Shown in pieces: positions 43,998-53,857 of a DNA stretch of 64,000 bases. Source of the stretch: Armatimonadota bacterium (lineage in GTDB: Bacteria > Sysuimicrobiota > Sysuimicrobiia > Sysuimicrobiales > Sysuimicrobiaceae); contig JAVKGX010000001.1 in assembly GCA_031432545.1 (NCBI GenBank), forward strand, positions 1 through 64,000, in the 5' to 3' direction. A model generated the notes under the pieces. The model saw only the letters and a program-made list of their open reading frames with translations. It ran no database searches and was not told where the DNA came from. Each line of letters begins with the position of its first letter. The stretch's first letter is position 1. The position numbers and the translations under genes are program-made.

Positions 43998-46460
43998 TCA
44001 GGCGTGTGCGGCGAACCTCCGAAGGCGCAGGCTGTTCGAGACGACGGACACGGAACTCAACGCCATGGCCGCCGCCGCCAGGACCGGGTTGAGCAGGATT
44101 CCGAAGAACGGGTACAGGACCCCGGCCGCCACCGGGATCAGGGCCGTGTTGTACGCGAAGGCCCAGAACAGGTTCTGCCGGATCGTCCGCATCGTGGCCC
44201 GGCTGAGACGGATCGCGGTGGGAATCGCCCCCAGGTTGTCGCCCACCAGGACGACGTCGGCAGACTCGATCGCGACGTCCGTCCCTGCACCGATCGCGAT
44301 TCCCAAATCGGCCTGAACCAAAGCCGGCGCGTCGTTGATCCCATCCCCCACGAACGCCACCCGGTGGCCTTCCGCCTGGAGCCGCCTCACCTCCTCCGCC
44401 TTCTGGTGTGGCAGCACCTCGCTCAGCACGCGGTCGATGCCGACCTGGCGGGCGATCGCCTCCGCGGTTCGGCGGTTGTCTCCGGTGAGCATCGCGACCT
44501 GCAAGCCCATGCGGCGCAGCTCGGCCACCACCTCCCGCGCGTTGGGCTTGAGGGTGTCCGCCACCGCCAGCACGCCCGCGGGCTGTCCGTCCACCGCCAC
44601 GAACATCGCCGTCTTGCCCTGTTCGGCGAACTGCCGAGCGGCGGGCGCAAGCCCGTCCAGCGAGATCGCGCGCCCGGCCAGCAGCTGCTCGTTGCCGGCC
44701 ACGACCTCGCGACCGGCGACGAGGGCGACGACGCCGCCTCCGGGGATGGCCTCGAAGCGCTCGGGATCGGTCAGTTCCAGATTCCGCGAGCGCGCCGCGG
44801 CCACGATCGCCTCGCCGAGGGGATGTTCGCTGCCCCGCTCGGCCGATGCTGCGATCTGCAGCAGTTCCGCTTCCGAGAATCCCCCAGCCGCGCGCACGTC
44901 GGTCAGGGCCGGCGCTCCCCGCGTGAGGGTGCCGGTCTTGTCGAGCACGACGACCCGCACGCGGCCGGCGATCTCCAGCGCGGCCGCGTCCTTGATGAGC
45001 ACGCCGAGCTGAGCGCCAACACCGGTGCCCACCATGATCGCCGTCGGCGTCGCCAGTCCGAGCGCACACGGACAGGCGATGATCAACACCGCGATGAAGT
45101 TCGCCAGCGCGAGCGTCGCCCCGGGCTGTGGTCCCCAGATCCACCACACCAAGAAGGTCACAATCGCCACCGCCATCACGGCGGGCACGAAGTAGCTGGC
45201 GACGACGTCCACGAGCCGCTGCACCGGTGCCTTGCTGCTCTGTGCCTGCTCCACCAGACGGACAATCTGCGCCAGAGCGGTGTCGGTGCCGACGCGGGTC
45301 GCGCGGAAGCGGAACGAGCCGGTCTTGTTGATCGTCGCCCCAATTACCTCGTCGCCGGGGCCCTTGTCGACCGGCATGCTCTCGCCTGTGATCATCGACT
45401 CGTCGACTGTGGACCGACCGTGCACGACGACGCCGTCGACGGGGATCTTCTCGCCGGGCCGCACGACCACCACGTCGCCGACCTGCACATCCTCGACGGG
45501 AATCTCGACCTCGACGCCTTCGCGTACGACGCGGGCTGTCCGGGCACCCAGCGCGAGCAGCCTGCGGATCGCCTCCGAGGCCCGGCCCCTGGCCCGGGCC
45601 TCGAGCAACCGGCCGAGCAGGACGAGCGTGACGATGATCGCGGCGACCTCGTAGTACAGCGCCGGCTGGAGCCCGGCACGCGCGAACGCGTGTGGGGCGA
45701 AGGTGGCGACGGCGCTGTAGCCGTAGGCCGCCGATGTGCCGACCGCGATCAGCGTGTTCATGTCGGTCGTCCGGTGCCGCCCCACCGCCCAAGCGCCCCG
45801 GTAGAACCGCCAGCCCGACCAGAACTGCACCGGCGTGGCCAGCGCGAACTGCACGAGCGGTGCCGACAGCCAGGGCGGGATCGCGCTGAGGTGCACACCC
45901 AGCATGTGGGGCAACGAACCGATCGCCAGCGGCAGCGTGAGGACCGCGGCAACCAGGAACCGGTTGCGCACGTCGCGCAATTCCGCCGTGCGCGCCTCCT
46001 GTTCCCTGTCGGCGGCGGCCGTTGAAGTACCTGCGACCTCACCTTCCTCCGGATCGTAGCCGGCATCCCGGATGGCCCGGTACAGGTCGCGCATCGAGAC
46101 GAGGCCCGGTACGTAGATTACGGTCGCGCGCTCGGTGGCCAGGTTCACCGAGGCGTCCACCACGCCCGCCACCGCCCGCAGGGTCTGCTCCACACGGACC
46201 ACGCACGAAGCGCAGCTCATCCCGCGCACGGCGATGTCCACCCGCTCGGTGCGCACGTCGTAACCGCGGTCGCGCACCGCACGCACCAACCGCCGCAGCT
46301 CCGCGGTCTGCGGGTCGACCGTCACGGTCGCCCGCTCGGTCGCCAGGTTCACGGAGGCCTCCCGCACACCGGGAACCACACGCAGGGCGGATTCGACCTG
46401 CGCCACGCACGACGCGCAGCTCATGCCCTCAATGGGGATGTCGATCGTCTTGTCCGGCAT
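43998..46460 (-). CDS. copA: Cu(I)-exporting P1B-type ATPase
   Basis: 820 residues. Two N-terminal HMA domains, each with GMSCASC (about residues 12-18 and 86-92), eight transmembrane helices with the ion-binding CPC motif in [17 protein letters not shown], the actuator TGES in [13 protein letters not shown], phosphorylation Asp in [14 protein letters not shown], the [10 protein letters not shown] His-Pro pair and the hinge [16 protein letters not shown]7/8 residues [15 protein letters not shown] and [12 protein letters not shown] are of the Cu(I) class. It pumps Cu(I) out of the cytoplasm. 14 bp after csoR. Confidence 0.97.
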   Translation of the reverse strand: MPDKTIDIPIEGMSCASCVAQVESALRVVPGVREASVNLATERATVTVDPQTAELRRLVRAVRDRGYDVRTERVDIAVRGMSCASCVVRVEQTLRAVAGVVDASVNLATERATVIYVPGLVSMRDLYRAIRDAGYDPEEGEVAGTSTAAADREQEARTAELRDVRNRFLVAAVLTLPLAIGSLPHMLGVHLSAIPPWLSAPLVQFALATPVQFWSGWRFYRGAWAVGRHRTTDMNTLIAVGTSAAYGYSAVATFAPHAFARAGLQPALYYEVAAIIVTLVLLGRLLEARARGRASEAIRRLLALGARTARVVREGVEVEIPVEDVQVGDVVVVRPGEKIPVDGVVVHGRSTVDESMITGESMPVDKGPGDEVIGATINKTGSFRFRATRVGTDTALAQIVRLVEQAQSSKAPVQRLVDVVASYFVPAVMAVAIVTFLVWWIWGPQPGATLALANFIAVLIIACPCALGLATPTAIMVGTGVGAQLGVLIKDAAALEIAGRVRVVVLDKTGTLTRGAPALTDVRAAGGFSEAELLQIAASAERGSEHPLGEAIVAAARSRNLELTDPERFEAIPGGGVVALVAGREVVAGNEQLLAGRAISLDGLAPAARQFAEQGKTAMFVAVDGQPAGVLAVADTLKPNAREVVAELRRMGLQVAMLTGDNRRTAEAIARQVGIDRVLSEVLPHQKAEEVRRLQAEGHRVAFVGDGINDAPALVQADLGIAIGAGTDVAIESADVVLVGDNLGAIPTAIRLSRATMRTIRQNLFWAFAYNTALIPVAAGVLYPFFGILLNPVLAAAAMALSSVSVVSNSLRLRRFAAHA

Positions 46461-46474
46461 CGGTCCTTCGTCCT

Positions 46475-46774
46475 CTATCCGCCGACTCTCTGCTCGAAGA
46501 CGTCGAGCAGTTCGCGGATGACGCGCTCTCGCTCGTTGGGGTCGTCCGACCGGATCGCCGCGCTCACGCAGTGGTTGAGGTGCCGCTCCAGCAGCATGGC
46601 GTTGACCCGGTCGATCGCTGCCTGCACGGCCTTCGTCTGCTTGAGCACGTCGACGCAGTAGGCGTCGTCCTCGACCATCCGGACGATCCCGCCGACGTGC
46701 CCTTCGATGCTGCGCAGGCGCGCGAGGATGCGCTCTTTGGCTACGGGATCCGAACCCAGGACTTTGGTCGCCAT
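46475..46774 (-). CDS. csoR: copper-sensing repressor CsoR
   Basis: 99 residues from ATG 46774. An all-helical DUF156 protein with the Cu(I) triad Cys40 (DDAYCVDVL), His65 and Cys69 (ERHLNHC), the spacing (25 and 4) matching Mycobacterium tuberculosis CsoR (Cys36/His61/Cys65). It binds DNA without copper and releases it when Cu(I) coordinates. A much longer frame (to 48658) extends over the rhomboid-like and NYN genes and is a shadow. First gene of csoR-copA-copZ. Confidence 0.93.
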   Translation of the reverse strand: MATKVLGSDPVAKERILARLRSIEGHVGGIVRMVEDDAYCVDVLKQTKAVQAAIDRVNAMLLERHLNHCVSAAIRSDDPNERERVIRELLDVFEQRVGG

Positions 46775-46785
46775 CGGGCCCTCCG

Positions 46786-46808
46786 CCCCCCCCCTTATGG
46801 GGAGGGGG
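46786..46808 (-). promoter_or_regulatory. probable CsoR operator
   Basis: A G/C-tract inverted repeat, CCCCCTCCCC-ATA-AGGGGGGGGG on the minus strand, lies just downstream of the promoter and 11 bp before the csoR start. CsoR boxes elsewhere are of the form (T)ACCCC...GGGGTA with G-tracts flanking a short centre, so this fits in type, though the flanks differ. Confidence 0.55.
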
Positions 46809-46816
46809 TCTTTATC

Positions 46817-46845
46817 AGGATAGCGGAGACGGGGCGCACCCGCAA
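46817..46845 (-). promoter_or_regulatory. promoter of the csoR-copA-copZ operon
   Basis: On the minus strand TTGCGG (46845-46840) and TATCCT (46822-46817) are 17 bp apart. The start site would fall near 46810, immediately before the G/C-tract operator, so bound CsoR would block initiation or clearance. Confidence 0.55.
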
Positions 46846-46860
46846 CCCACTCGCCGAAGA

Positions 46861-47574
46861 TCAGTGAATCCGGTCCCGGTCCTCCAGCCCGCTGATGCGC
46901 ATCAGGCGCCGGAAGCGGCGCCTGAGCCACCAGCGATGCAGCCGGGCGGCCGGACTGGGGAGAAGACGGCGCGACAAGCGCCCCAGGGAGTACCGGCCAC
47001 GCCGCGCGAACCACCAGGCCAAAGCGGGGCCGAAGAGCGCGAATGCGCCAAGCGGGAACGAAAACGAGAAGACCACGACTACGGCTGCGATCGCCCCAAG
47101 CCAGCGGGACTCCACCGGCAGTACGAAGAATGCGAGCACCCGTTCCCGCGGATTGATCTGGGACCAGGCCACGACCGCCGCCGCCAGCGGCATCCACAGC
47201 CCTTCGAGCAGTGCCGCACGCCCGGTGAGCGCCGCACCGACCCACAGGCCCGCTGCCGCAACTAGTGAACACAGCATCAGGAAGATCAGGTAGTCGCGCG
47301 CTCCCCACGCTCGTTCCAGGCTGCCCCCGAACATCCAGACCACGTAGGCACCGACCAACAGCCACAGGATCGGACCGGAACCCACCAGCGGATACGTAAC
47401 GGCCGTCCACGGCCGCCACGCGGCGTCGGCGGTATGGAAGGCGAGGGCGTCCCACCGCGCCACACCGACGAAGGACGCGACGAACGTGAGGGCATTGGCC
47501 GCCAGCAGAGCCCAGGTGACCGGGCATCCGCCGGGCAGCGCGAGCAGCGGGTGGCGCGAACGTCCCCTCAGCAC
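46861..47574 (-). CDS. rhomboid-fold membrane protein lacking protease residues
   Basis: 237 residues from GTG 47574. Six hydrophobic helices with the rhomboid layout: WRPWTAVTYPLVGSGPILWL, then VVWMFGGSLERAWGARDYLI, which matches the conserved helix/loop of rhomboid proteases. The catalytic GxSG helix is replaced by LLEGLWMPLAAAVVAWSQIN and the C-terminal His is not found. A basic C-terminal tail (RLHRWWLRRRFRRLMRI) follows. It is best called a rhomboid-like pseudoprotease, a guess based on pattern. It is not obviously related to the copper genes. Confidence 0.6.
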   Translation of the reverse strand: MLRGRSRHPLLALPGGCPVTWALLAANALTFVASFVGVARWDALAFHTADAAWRPWTAVTYPLVGSGPILWLLVGAYVVWMFGGSLERAWGARDYLIFLMLCSLVAAAGLWVGAALTGRAALLEGLWMPLAAAVVAWSQINPRERVLAFFVLPVESRWLGAIAAVVVVFSFSFPLGAFALFGPALAWWFARRGRYSLGRLSRRLLPSPAARLHRWWLRRRFRRLMRISGLEDRDRIH

Positions 47575-47710
47575 GAGGCGGCCTCTCGAACAGGATGTAT
47601 TGTAGCGACCGCCGCGGGCACTCGGCAGCGGCCGCCGGGGCTGGGAGTATAAGAACGGGGCGACGTGGAATCCCCAACAGGGTGGGCAGCGGACCGTGGG
47701 GAGGCCGCCA

Positions 47711-49072
47711 GTGGACAGGGAAGTAAGGCTTCGAAAGATCGAGGAGTGGCTCGCCGAGGACGAGCGCACCGTGCGCGTGCTGGTCGGAGCCCTCTATCCC
47801 GGACGCGCCCTGGCGACGCTGGCCACGCGGCTGGGCGTGACGTACGTCGGACATCGGATCACGAAGGTCCCGCGGCCGGAGCTGCTGGATGCGGTCGCCG
47901 AGACGGTGCGCCAGCACCCTGGCGAGCGGACCCGCCTGGCCGAGGAACTGCTCGAGGGCGCTCAAGAGCAGCTGACCGCCGTCCAGGCGATCGCCAGCCA
48001 GCACGTGGCGCGCTGGATCGCCGGCACCGGCTCTGCCGAAGAAGGGATGAAGCGGTTGGTCGCTGCGATCGTGGATGAGCGCCCGCGCGTCGGACGCAGC
48101 GCGCGCAGCTGGTGGCGCCGCTTCCTGGCCGACGCCACCCGGCAACAACAGCTCCGGCCGGAGGAGATGCCGACGCAGGTCCTCAACGAGCTCGTGCGCA
48201 TCGCCTCCGAACCCCTGCAGGCGGCCTCGGAGAGACTCACGTCGGCCGCGAAGGACCTGCGCGACGTCCTCCGAGAGGCCGCACAGTATCTCCGGCGCGT
48301 GGACCAGGACGTCGCGCGCCAGGCCGCTCACATCGATCGGAAGGTGCAGGGGCTGGGCGACGAGATCACGCGCGTGCGGTCCTGGTTCGGCGAGCAGCAG
48401 GGTTCCGTCCGGCGCAGCCTGGAGGAACTCACATCGGCGATCCGTTCGTTGGAGTCGCGGCTGGACCGCCATCAGCAGGCCACCGAGGAACTCGTCCGCC
48501 GCCTGGCCGGCGTCGCGGTCGCCCTCGAGCGAGGCCAGGTCGAGGCCGCACGCCGGGAGTTGACCCGCGTGCGTTCGGGCAAGGTGCGCGTGGGGATCTT
48601 TGCCGACGTCGCCAACCTGTACTTCTCGGCGCGGGACGCCCATGGATCGCGGGTGCACTACGGCGCCTTGATGGCGCGCGGCCAGCAGCTGGGCGAAGTC
48701 GCCGTGGCGCGCGCGTATGTGACCGAGGGATCAAACGCCGAGGGCCAGGCGGCGTTCGAAGCAGCCCTGCGGCACATCGGATTCGAGGTCAAGGTCCTCC
48801 ACCTGCGGCGCCTGTCGGATGGCCGGCACAAGGCGAACTGGGACCTGGGGATGGCGACTGACATCCTCGTCTGCGCCGACGACCTGGACGTGGTGCTGTT
48901 GGCGACAGGAGACGGCGATTTCGTGGACCTGGTGCGATGGCTTCGCCGGCAGGGGCTGCAGGTCCACGTCGCCGGGGTAGCCGGACACACCGCGGGCGAA
49001 CTGATCTCGGCCGCCGACGGCTGGATCCCGCTGGAGGGTGATCTGCTGATGCCAGCCCGGCAGAGATCCTGA
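47711..49072 (+). CDS. coiled-coil protein with C-terminal NYN (PIN-like) nuclease domain
   Basis: 453 residues from GTG 47711 after GGGGAGG. Residues about 1-290 are helical and rich in Arg/Glu/Gln, with strong heptad character from about 165 to 285 (RTSAAKDLRDVLREAAQYL-like segments, EELTSAIRSLESRLDRHQQA), ending in a basic spacer. Residues about 293-445 form a NYN/LabA-type domain: VGIFADVANLYFSARDAH, NWDLGMATDILV, and VVLLATGDGDFVDLVRWL supply the conserved acidic residues of these metal-dependent RNases. NYN proteins usually lack such a long coiled coil. The role is probably RNA processing, but no substrate is suggested. Confidence 0.75.
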   Translation: MDREVRLRKIEEWLAEDERTVRVLVGALYPGRALATLATRLGVTYVGHRITKVPRPELLDAVAETVRQHPGERTRLAEELLEGAQEQLTAVQAIASQHVARWIAGTGSAEEGMKRLVAAIVDERPRVGRSARSWWRRFLADATRQQQLRPEEMPTQVLNELVRIASEPLQAASERLTSAAKDLRDVLREAAQYLRRVDQDVARQAAHIDRKVQGLGDEITRVRSWFGEQQGSVRRSLEELTSAIRSLESRLDRHQQATEELVRRLAGVAVALERGQVEAARRELTRVRSGKVRVGIFADVANLYFSARDAHGSRVHYGALMARGQQLGEVAVARAYVTEGSNAEGQAAFEAALRHIGFEVKVLHLRRLSDGRHKANWDLGMATDILVCADDLDVVLLATGDGDFVDLVRWLRRQGLQVHVAGVAGHTAGELISAADGWIPLEGDLLMPARQRS

Positions 49073-49075
49073 CGC

Positions 49076-49654
49076 CTAGCGGGTGAAGACGGGCAACGTG
49101 GCTAGGTAGATCAGCTCGGGGTCGCGGTACACATCCCCCTGGAGGATGACCGCCGCGCGGGCGGTGATCGGCGCCCCCAGCACCTCCATCAGGCGGGCTG
49201 CGGCCTGGAAGGTCCCCCCGGTACTGACAACGTCGTCGACTATAGCCACGCGTCGGCCGCGGATTGCCGTCGCATCGGGCCCGTTGAGCACCAGCGGGTG
49301 GGCCGTCGCCGCGGTGATGGACTGCGCCTCGACGACGACGGGGTCGCGCATATAACTCTTGACCTCGCGCCGGCACGCCACGTACGGGAAGAACTGCCCG
49401 TGGCGCGGCTCGGACAGGTACGTCGCGATCATGTGCACCAACGGGACGGACTTGGCGGTCAGCGAGACGAGCGCGTCGAACTCCCTCGTCCGCAGCTCGC
49501 TGGCCAGTTCGCGGGCGCAGGCGTTCGTCAGCTCGACGTCGCCCCACAGCCGAAAGAAGGGGATCCAGACGTTGTCCTGCACCTGCTCGACGGGTAGGGT
49601 GCGCCGGACCCCAGCCACGCGCAGGTCGAACGCGGTCTGTCCCTCGTAGCGCAT
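49076..49654 (-). CDS. phosphoribosyltransferase family protein (adenine/xanthine PRTase-like)
   Basis: 192 residues from ATG 49654 with CAGGGAGGG upstream. The PRPP-binding loop is RRVAIVDDVVSTGGTFQAAA, preceded by LVSLTAKSVPLVHMIATYL. The fold and length match type-I PRTases such as Apt, Xpt or PurR-type sensors. The substrate base cannot be read from sequence. It is convergent with the NYN gene (3 bp between stops) and divergent from aroE. Confidence 0.85.
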   Translation of the reverse strand: MRYEGQTAFDLRVAGVRRTLPVEQVQDNVWIPFFRLWGDVELTNACARELASELRTREFDALVSLTAKSVPLVHMIATYLSEPRHGQFFPYVACRREVKSYMRDPVVVEAQSITAATAHPLVLNGPDATAIRGRRVAIVDDVVSTGGTFQAAARLMEVLGAPITARAAVILQGDVYRDPELIYLATLPVFTR

Positions 49655-49788
49655 CGTCCCTCCCTGGGCATCAGGTCCGCCGGTGTTATCGGGTACTTTA
49701 GCACACCGCGCCGCAGCCGCGAAGTGCTGGGGTACAATGGCGGAAAAGCCAGCCGCTGTCGTACGGATCTGGAGCCTCGGACGCCGGA

Positions 49789-50676
49789 TTGAACGCCGCA
49801 GAGATCCCGCCGGGCACCGAGATCGTCGCACTGCTCGGCGATCCGGTCGCCCACAGTCTCTCGCCCCGGATGCAGGCCGCGGCGTTCGCCGCGGCGGGGC
49901 TGCCGTGGGCGTACGTCGCGCTGCGCGTCCTGCCCTCGGATCTGCGCGCCGCCCTGGCCGGGCTGCGGGCGCTGGGGTTCGCCGGCGCCAACGTCACCGT
50001 GCCGCACAAGGAAGCGACCTGCGAACTGGTGGACGATCTGGACGAGTGCGCCCGGCGGTGCGGGGCGGTGAACACGATCGTCTTCGGAGAAGGCCGTCGC
50101 CTGCTGGGCCGCAACACCGACGTCGCCGGCGTGGAGCGCGCCTTGGCCGAAGCCGGCGTGGGGCTCGCGGGGTTGCGGGCGGCCGTCGTCGGCGCGGGCG
50201 GTGCCGCGCGCGCTGCCTGCGTCGCGCTGGCGTCGGGAGGCGCGGCAGAGATCGCGGTGCTGTCGCGCGACGTCGAACGGGCCGAATTTCTGTGTGGGCA
50301 GATGTCGGCGCTGTCTGGCAAGACCCAGTTCGAAGCCTTCCCGCTTGAGCCAACGTCTTTGCGCGTGGTCCTGCGCGGGGTCGATCTGCTGATCAACGCG
50401 ACGCCGGTCGGCATGCATCCCGACGTCGACCGCAGCCCGATCCCGTCGACCGAGATGCTGCGCGCGGGACTGGCGGTCTTCGACATGGTCTACAATCCCG
50501 CGCAGACCAAGCTGCTGTGGATGGCGCGCGAAGCCGGTGGGCGTACCATCTCGGGGCTGGAGATGCTGGTCTGGCAGGGCGCCGCTTCCTTCGAGCTGTG
50601 GACGGGAAAGCCGGCACCCCTGGAGGCCATGAGAAGGGCAGTGGGGCTGGTGGATCCGGCGACGGCCACGGGCTGA
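49789..50676 (+). CDS. aroE: shikimate dehydrogenase
   Basis: 295 residues from TTG 49789. It reduces 3-dehydroshikimate with NADPH. The substrate-binding N terminus has LLGDPVAHSLSPRMQAAAFA and ANVTVPHKEATCELVDDL with the catalytic Lys of NVTVPHK and the Asp of NTDVAG; the NADP loop is AAVVGAGGAARAACVAL. A weak GGAG site precedes the TTG; a TACAAT at 49733 could be part of a promoter for the operon. First gene of the aro cluster; next gene begins 1 bp after the stop. Confidence 0.93.
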   Translation: MNAAEIPPGTEIVALLGDPVAHSLSPRMQAAAFAAAGLPWAYVALRVLPSDLRAALAGLRALGFAGANVTVPHKEATCELVDDLDECARRCGAVNTIVFGEGRRLLGRNTDVAGVERALAEAGVGLAGLRAAVVGAGGAARAACVALASGGAAEIAVLSRDVERAEFLCGQMSALSGKTQFEAFPLEPTSLRVVLRGVDLLINATPVGMHPDVDRSPIPSTEMLRAGLAVFDMVYNPAQTKLLWMAREAGGRTISGLEMLVWQGAASFELWTGKPAPLEAMRRAVGLVDPATATG

Positions 50677-50677
50677 G

Positions 50678-51796
50678 ATGCCGCTGCGTCTGATCACCGC
50701 CGGGGAGTCCCACGGTCGCGGGCTGGTCGCCACGGTGGAAGGGCTGCCGGCGGGGCTGGCGGTAGACGAGGAGTACCTGAACGGGCAGTTGCGCCGCCGG
50801 CAGGCCGGGTATGGCCGCGGCGGCCGCATGCGGATCGAGCAGGATCGCGCCGAGATCCTCTCGGGACTGGTGGACGGCGTGACGATCGGCGCCCCGGTTT
50901 CGGTGCTCGTCTGGAACCGCGACTGGCGCACGGGCGAAGCGCCGCTGGTGCGGCCGCGTCCGGGCCACGCGGACCTGGTGGGCGCGCAGAAGTACGGCTT
51001 CGACGACGTGCGCAGGGCCCTTGAGCGGGCCAGCGCCCGGGAAACGGCCGCCCGGGTGGCCGGCGCCACGCTCGCCCGCCGCCTGCTCGAGGAGTTCGGC
51101 ATCCGCGTGCTCAGCCACGTCGTCGAACTCGGAGGCGTCCACGTCGCCGACCTGCCCCCAGATTGGGACGAGGTCGCGCGCCGCGCCGAGACGTCGGATC
51201 TGCGGTGCGCCGACCCTCACGCCGCACAGGCGATGCACCGCGCGATCGACGAAGCCAAAGCCAGCGGGGACACGCTGGGAGGGGTCATTGAGATCGTGGC
51301 GGTGGGCGTGCCGCCGGGCCTGGGATCCTACGTCCACTGGGACCGCAGGCTCGACGGAAGGATCGCCCAGGCGGTCATGAGCGTCCACGCGATCAAGGGC
51401 GTCGCGATCGGGGATGCGTTCGCGATCGCCTCAGGGCGGGGCAGCACCGCCCACGACGAGATCCACTACGATGCGGCCAGGGGTTTCTACCGCGAAACCA
51501 ACCGCGCCGGCGGCATCGAGGGAGGCGTCAGCAACGGCATGCCGATCGTCGTGCGGGCCGCGATGAAGCCGCTTTCGACTTTGCGTGCCCCGTTGCGATC
51601 CGTGGACATCCGCACGCGCGAGCCCGCTGCCGCCGCCGTCGTGCGCTCCGACGTGACGGCGCTCCCGGCGGCAGGTGTGGTGTGCGAGGCCATGCTGGCA
51701 TTCGTCTTGGCCGACGCGCTGTGCGAGAAGTTCGGTGCGGACTCCCTCGACGACATGCGCGGCGCCTATGACCGATATTTGCAGAGGATCCGCTGA
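50678..51796 (+). CDS. aroC: chorismate synthase
   Basis: 372 residues. It converts EPSP to chorismate with reduced FMN. The three signatures are LITAGESHGRGLVATVEGLP, VRPRPGHADLVGAQKYG, and RASARETAARVAGATLARRL; HAIKGVAIGD and GIEGGVSNGMPIVVRAAMKP follow. Full-length and normal. It needs flavin, linking it loosely to the riboflavin importer elsewhere in the window. Confidence 0.97.
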   Translation: MPLRLITAGESHGRGLVATVEGLPAGLAVDEEYLNGQLRRRQAGYGRGGRMRIEQDRAEILSGLVDGVTIGAPVSVLVWNRDWRTGEAPLVRPRPGHADLVGAQKYGFDDVRRALERASARETAARVAGATLARRLLEEFGIRVLSHVVELGGVHVADLPPDWDEVARRAETSDLRCADPHAAQAMHRAIDEAKASGDTLGGVIEIVAVGVPPGLGSYVHWDRRLDGRIAQAVMSVHAIKGVAIGDAFAIASGRGSTAHDEIHYDAARGFYRETNRAGGIEGGVSNGMPIVVRAAMKPLSTLRAPLRSVDIRTREPAAAAVVRSDVTALPAAGVVCEAMLAFVLADALCEKFGADSLDDMRGAYDRYLQRIR

Positions 51797-51818
51797 CCGC
51801 AAGCGGTGGGCTGACAGG

Positions 51819-53411
51819 ATGCGCAACATCGTCCTGATCGGGTTCATGGGTGCTGGCAAGACAGCCGTCGGCCAGGAGGTGTCGCGCCGTTTGGGCTGGC
51901 CGTTCTACGACACGGACACGCTCGTCGAGCAGGAAGCAGGCAAGTCCACCTCCGCGATCTTCGAACAGGAAGGGGAGGTGGGTTTCCGCGAGCGGGAGCG
52001 GCGGGCCGTCGCCCAAGTCGCGCGGCGGAGGCCGGCCGTGATCGCGTGCGGCGGGGGTGTGGTGACCGACCCGCACAACGTCCATCGGCTCAAGCGGACC
52101 GGCCGGATCGTCCTCCTGGAGGCCCCCCTGGAGCGAACGCTCGCCCGCGTCGGCGCGGCGGCACAGCGCCCGCTGCTGCGAGAGGACCCGTCCCGACGCG
52201 CCGCCGAGCTGATGGAGCAGCGCCGGCCGCTGTACCGCAAGGCGGCCGAGATCGTCGTCGACACAGGCGAGCTGACCGTGGAGGCCGCCGCCGAGTGCGT
52301 CATCCGGGCGGCGGCCGAGCGCGAGCGCCGCACGATCCCGGTGGCCCTGGGCGGCGGCTACCCTGTACACGTCGGCGAGGGCATCCTGCCCCTGGTGGCC
52401 CTGGACTTGCAGCGCATCGGAGCACGCCGGATCGCCCTCCTCACCCACCCGCGGCTGTTGGACCTGTACGGCGGTCGGCTGTGCATGGCCCTGCGGGCGT
52501 GGGGCTTGGACCCCCACCCCATCACGGTGCCGCCGGGGGAACGGAGCAAGTCGCTGCGGTACGCGCAGCGCGTCTACGAGGGCATGGCCCAAGCGCGCCT
52601 GGACCGCACGGCTGCGCTGCTCGCCCTGGGCGGCGGGGTGATCGGCGACCTGGGGGCATTTGCCGCCGGGACGTACATGCGCGGCCTCGCACTGGTCCAC
52701 CTCCCGACGACCCTCCTCGCGCAGGTCGACTCCAGCATCGGAGGCAAGGCCGCGCTCAACGTCGTCGCGCGCAACTTAGTCGGTCTGTTCTGGCATCCGC
52801 AGGCGGTGGTCGCCGACGTCGCGACGCTGCGGTCGCTGCCCCCACGGGCGCTGCGCGCGGGACTGAGCGAGTGCGCCAAGCACGCGGCGGTCGCCGACGC
52901 CGATCTGTTCGCCTGGCTGGAGGCGAACGTCGCGGTGGTGCTGCGCCGCGATCCCACCGCGCTCACCGAGCTCGTGGCACGCAACGTCGAGATCAAGTCC
53001 CGCATCGTCGAAGCCGACGAGCGGGAGACCGCCGGCGGCCGTGAGGCCCTGAACTTCGGGCACACGGTGGCGCACGCCCTGGAAGCCACCACCGCCTACC
53101 GCCTGCCGCACGGCGAGGCCGTGGCGATCGGGATGCTGGCCGAGTGTGAGATCGGCATCCGGGTGGGCATCACCGATCCGGACGGTGCCCGCCGCCTGCG
53201 CGCACTGCTCGAACGGGCCGGTATGAAGCTGCGGCCACCTCCCTTTGATCCGGACGAGGCCATCGGCCGGATGGCGCTGGACAAAAAGACGCGCGCCGGA
53301 CGGCTGCGGTTTGTGCTGCTGGAGCGCATCGGCGCCGCCCGCACCGGTGTGGAGGTGGACGTCGCTGTCGTCGCAAAGGCGCTGCACGCGTTGCTGGAGG
53401 GGTCACGATGA
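51819..53411 (+). CDS. aroKB: bifunctional shikimate kinase / 3-dehydroquinate synthase (AroKB fusion)
   Basis: 530 residues from ATG 51819. Residues 1 to about 165 are shikimate kinase: P-loop [11 protein letters not shown], the [13 protein letters not shown] Asp pair, VIACGGGVV, and [12 protein letters not shown]-type lid. From about 171 the chain is 3-dehydroquinate synthase: [46 protein letters not shown] and [11 protein letters not shown] carry the NAD and zinc sites. No stop or restart lies between the domains. Such fusions are known in Thermotoga and a few others. ATGA overlap with aroQ downstream. Confidence 0.95.
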   Translation: MRNIVLIGFMGAGKTAVGQEVSRRLGWPFYDTDTLVEQEAGKSTSAIFEQEGEVGFRERERRAVAQVARRRPAVIACGGGVVTDPHNVHRLKRTGRIVLLEAPLERTLARVGAAAQRPLLREDPSRRAAELMEQRRPLYRKAAEIVVDTGELTVEAAAECVIRAAAERERRTIPVALGGGYPVHVGEGILPLVALDLQRIGARRIALLTHPRLLDLYGGRLCMALRAWGLDPHPITVPPGERSKSLRYAQRVYEGMAQARLDRTAALLALGGGVIGDLGAFAAGTYMRGLALVHLPTTLLAQVDSSIGGKAALNVVARNLVGLFWHPQAVVADVATLRSLPPRALRAGLSECAKHAAVADADLFAWLEANVAVVLRRDPTALTELVARNVEIKSRIVEADERETAGGREALNFGHTVAHALEATTAYRLPHGEAVAIGMLAECEIGIRVGITDPDGARRLRALLERAGMKLRPPPFDPDEAIGRMALDKKTRAGRLRFVLLERIGAARTGVEVDVAVVAKALHALLEGSR

Positions 53412-53857
53412 GGATCCTCGTGCTGTCCGGGCCGAACCTCAACCTGCTCGGCACCCGAGAACCCCACATCTACGGCACCCAGACGCTGGCCGACATCGAA
53501 TCCCGCCTGAGGATGCGCGCGAGCGAACTCGATGTCGAGGTGCGCTTCCTCCAGTCCAACCACGAGGGGGCGCTCATCGACGCGCTGCACGCCGCACGGG
53601 AGGATTGCGACGCCGTGGTGCTGAACCCCGGCGCCCTGACGCACACTTCCGTCGCGCTGCGCGACGCGATCGCTGCGATCGGCATCCCGGTCGTCGAGGT
53701 GCACCTCAGCAACCTCCACGCGCGCGAGCAGTTCCGCCGAAGGCTGCTGCTGGCACCGGTCGTGCGCGGCCAGGTCCTCGGATTCGGTGCCGACAGCTAC
53801 CTGCTCGGTCTGGAGGCCGCCGTCCGCGTCGCGCGCGGGCGCGGAGGGGCACCGTGA
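53408..53857 (+). CDS. aroQ: type II 3-dehydroquinate dehydratase
   Basis: 149 residues. Dodecameric class: [20 protein letters not shown] (catalytic Tyr in the lid), [34 protein letters not shown] and [16 protein letters not shown] with the catalytic His. It dehydrates 3-dehydroquinate to 3-dehydroshikimate. ATGA overlap with aroKB and GTGA overlap with aroH indicate translational coupling. Confidence 0.97.
   Translation: MRILVLSGPNLNLLGTREPHIYGTQTLADIESRLRMRASELDVEVRFLQSNHEGALIDALHAAREDCDAVVLNPGALTHTSVALRDAIAAIGIPVVEVHLSNLHAREQFRRRLLLAPVVRGQVLGFGADSYLLGLEAAVRVARGRGGAP

Noticed and set aside
46475-48658. 727-residue frame ending in CsoR
   Set aside because: Upstream part is a shadow of the rhomboid-like and NYN genes; CsoR is normally about 100 residues and its own promoter lies at 46817-46845.
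49683-50348. Open frame upstream of and over aroE, with an ATG at 49737 after TACAAT
   Set aside because: It is out of frame with the conserved aroE motifs; the composition is Arg/Gly-rich noise.
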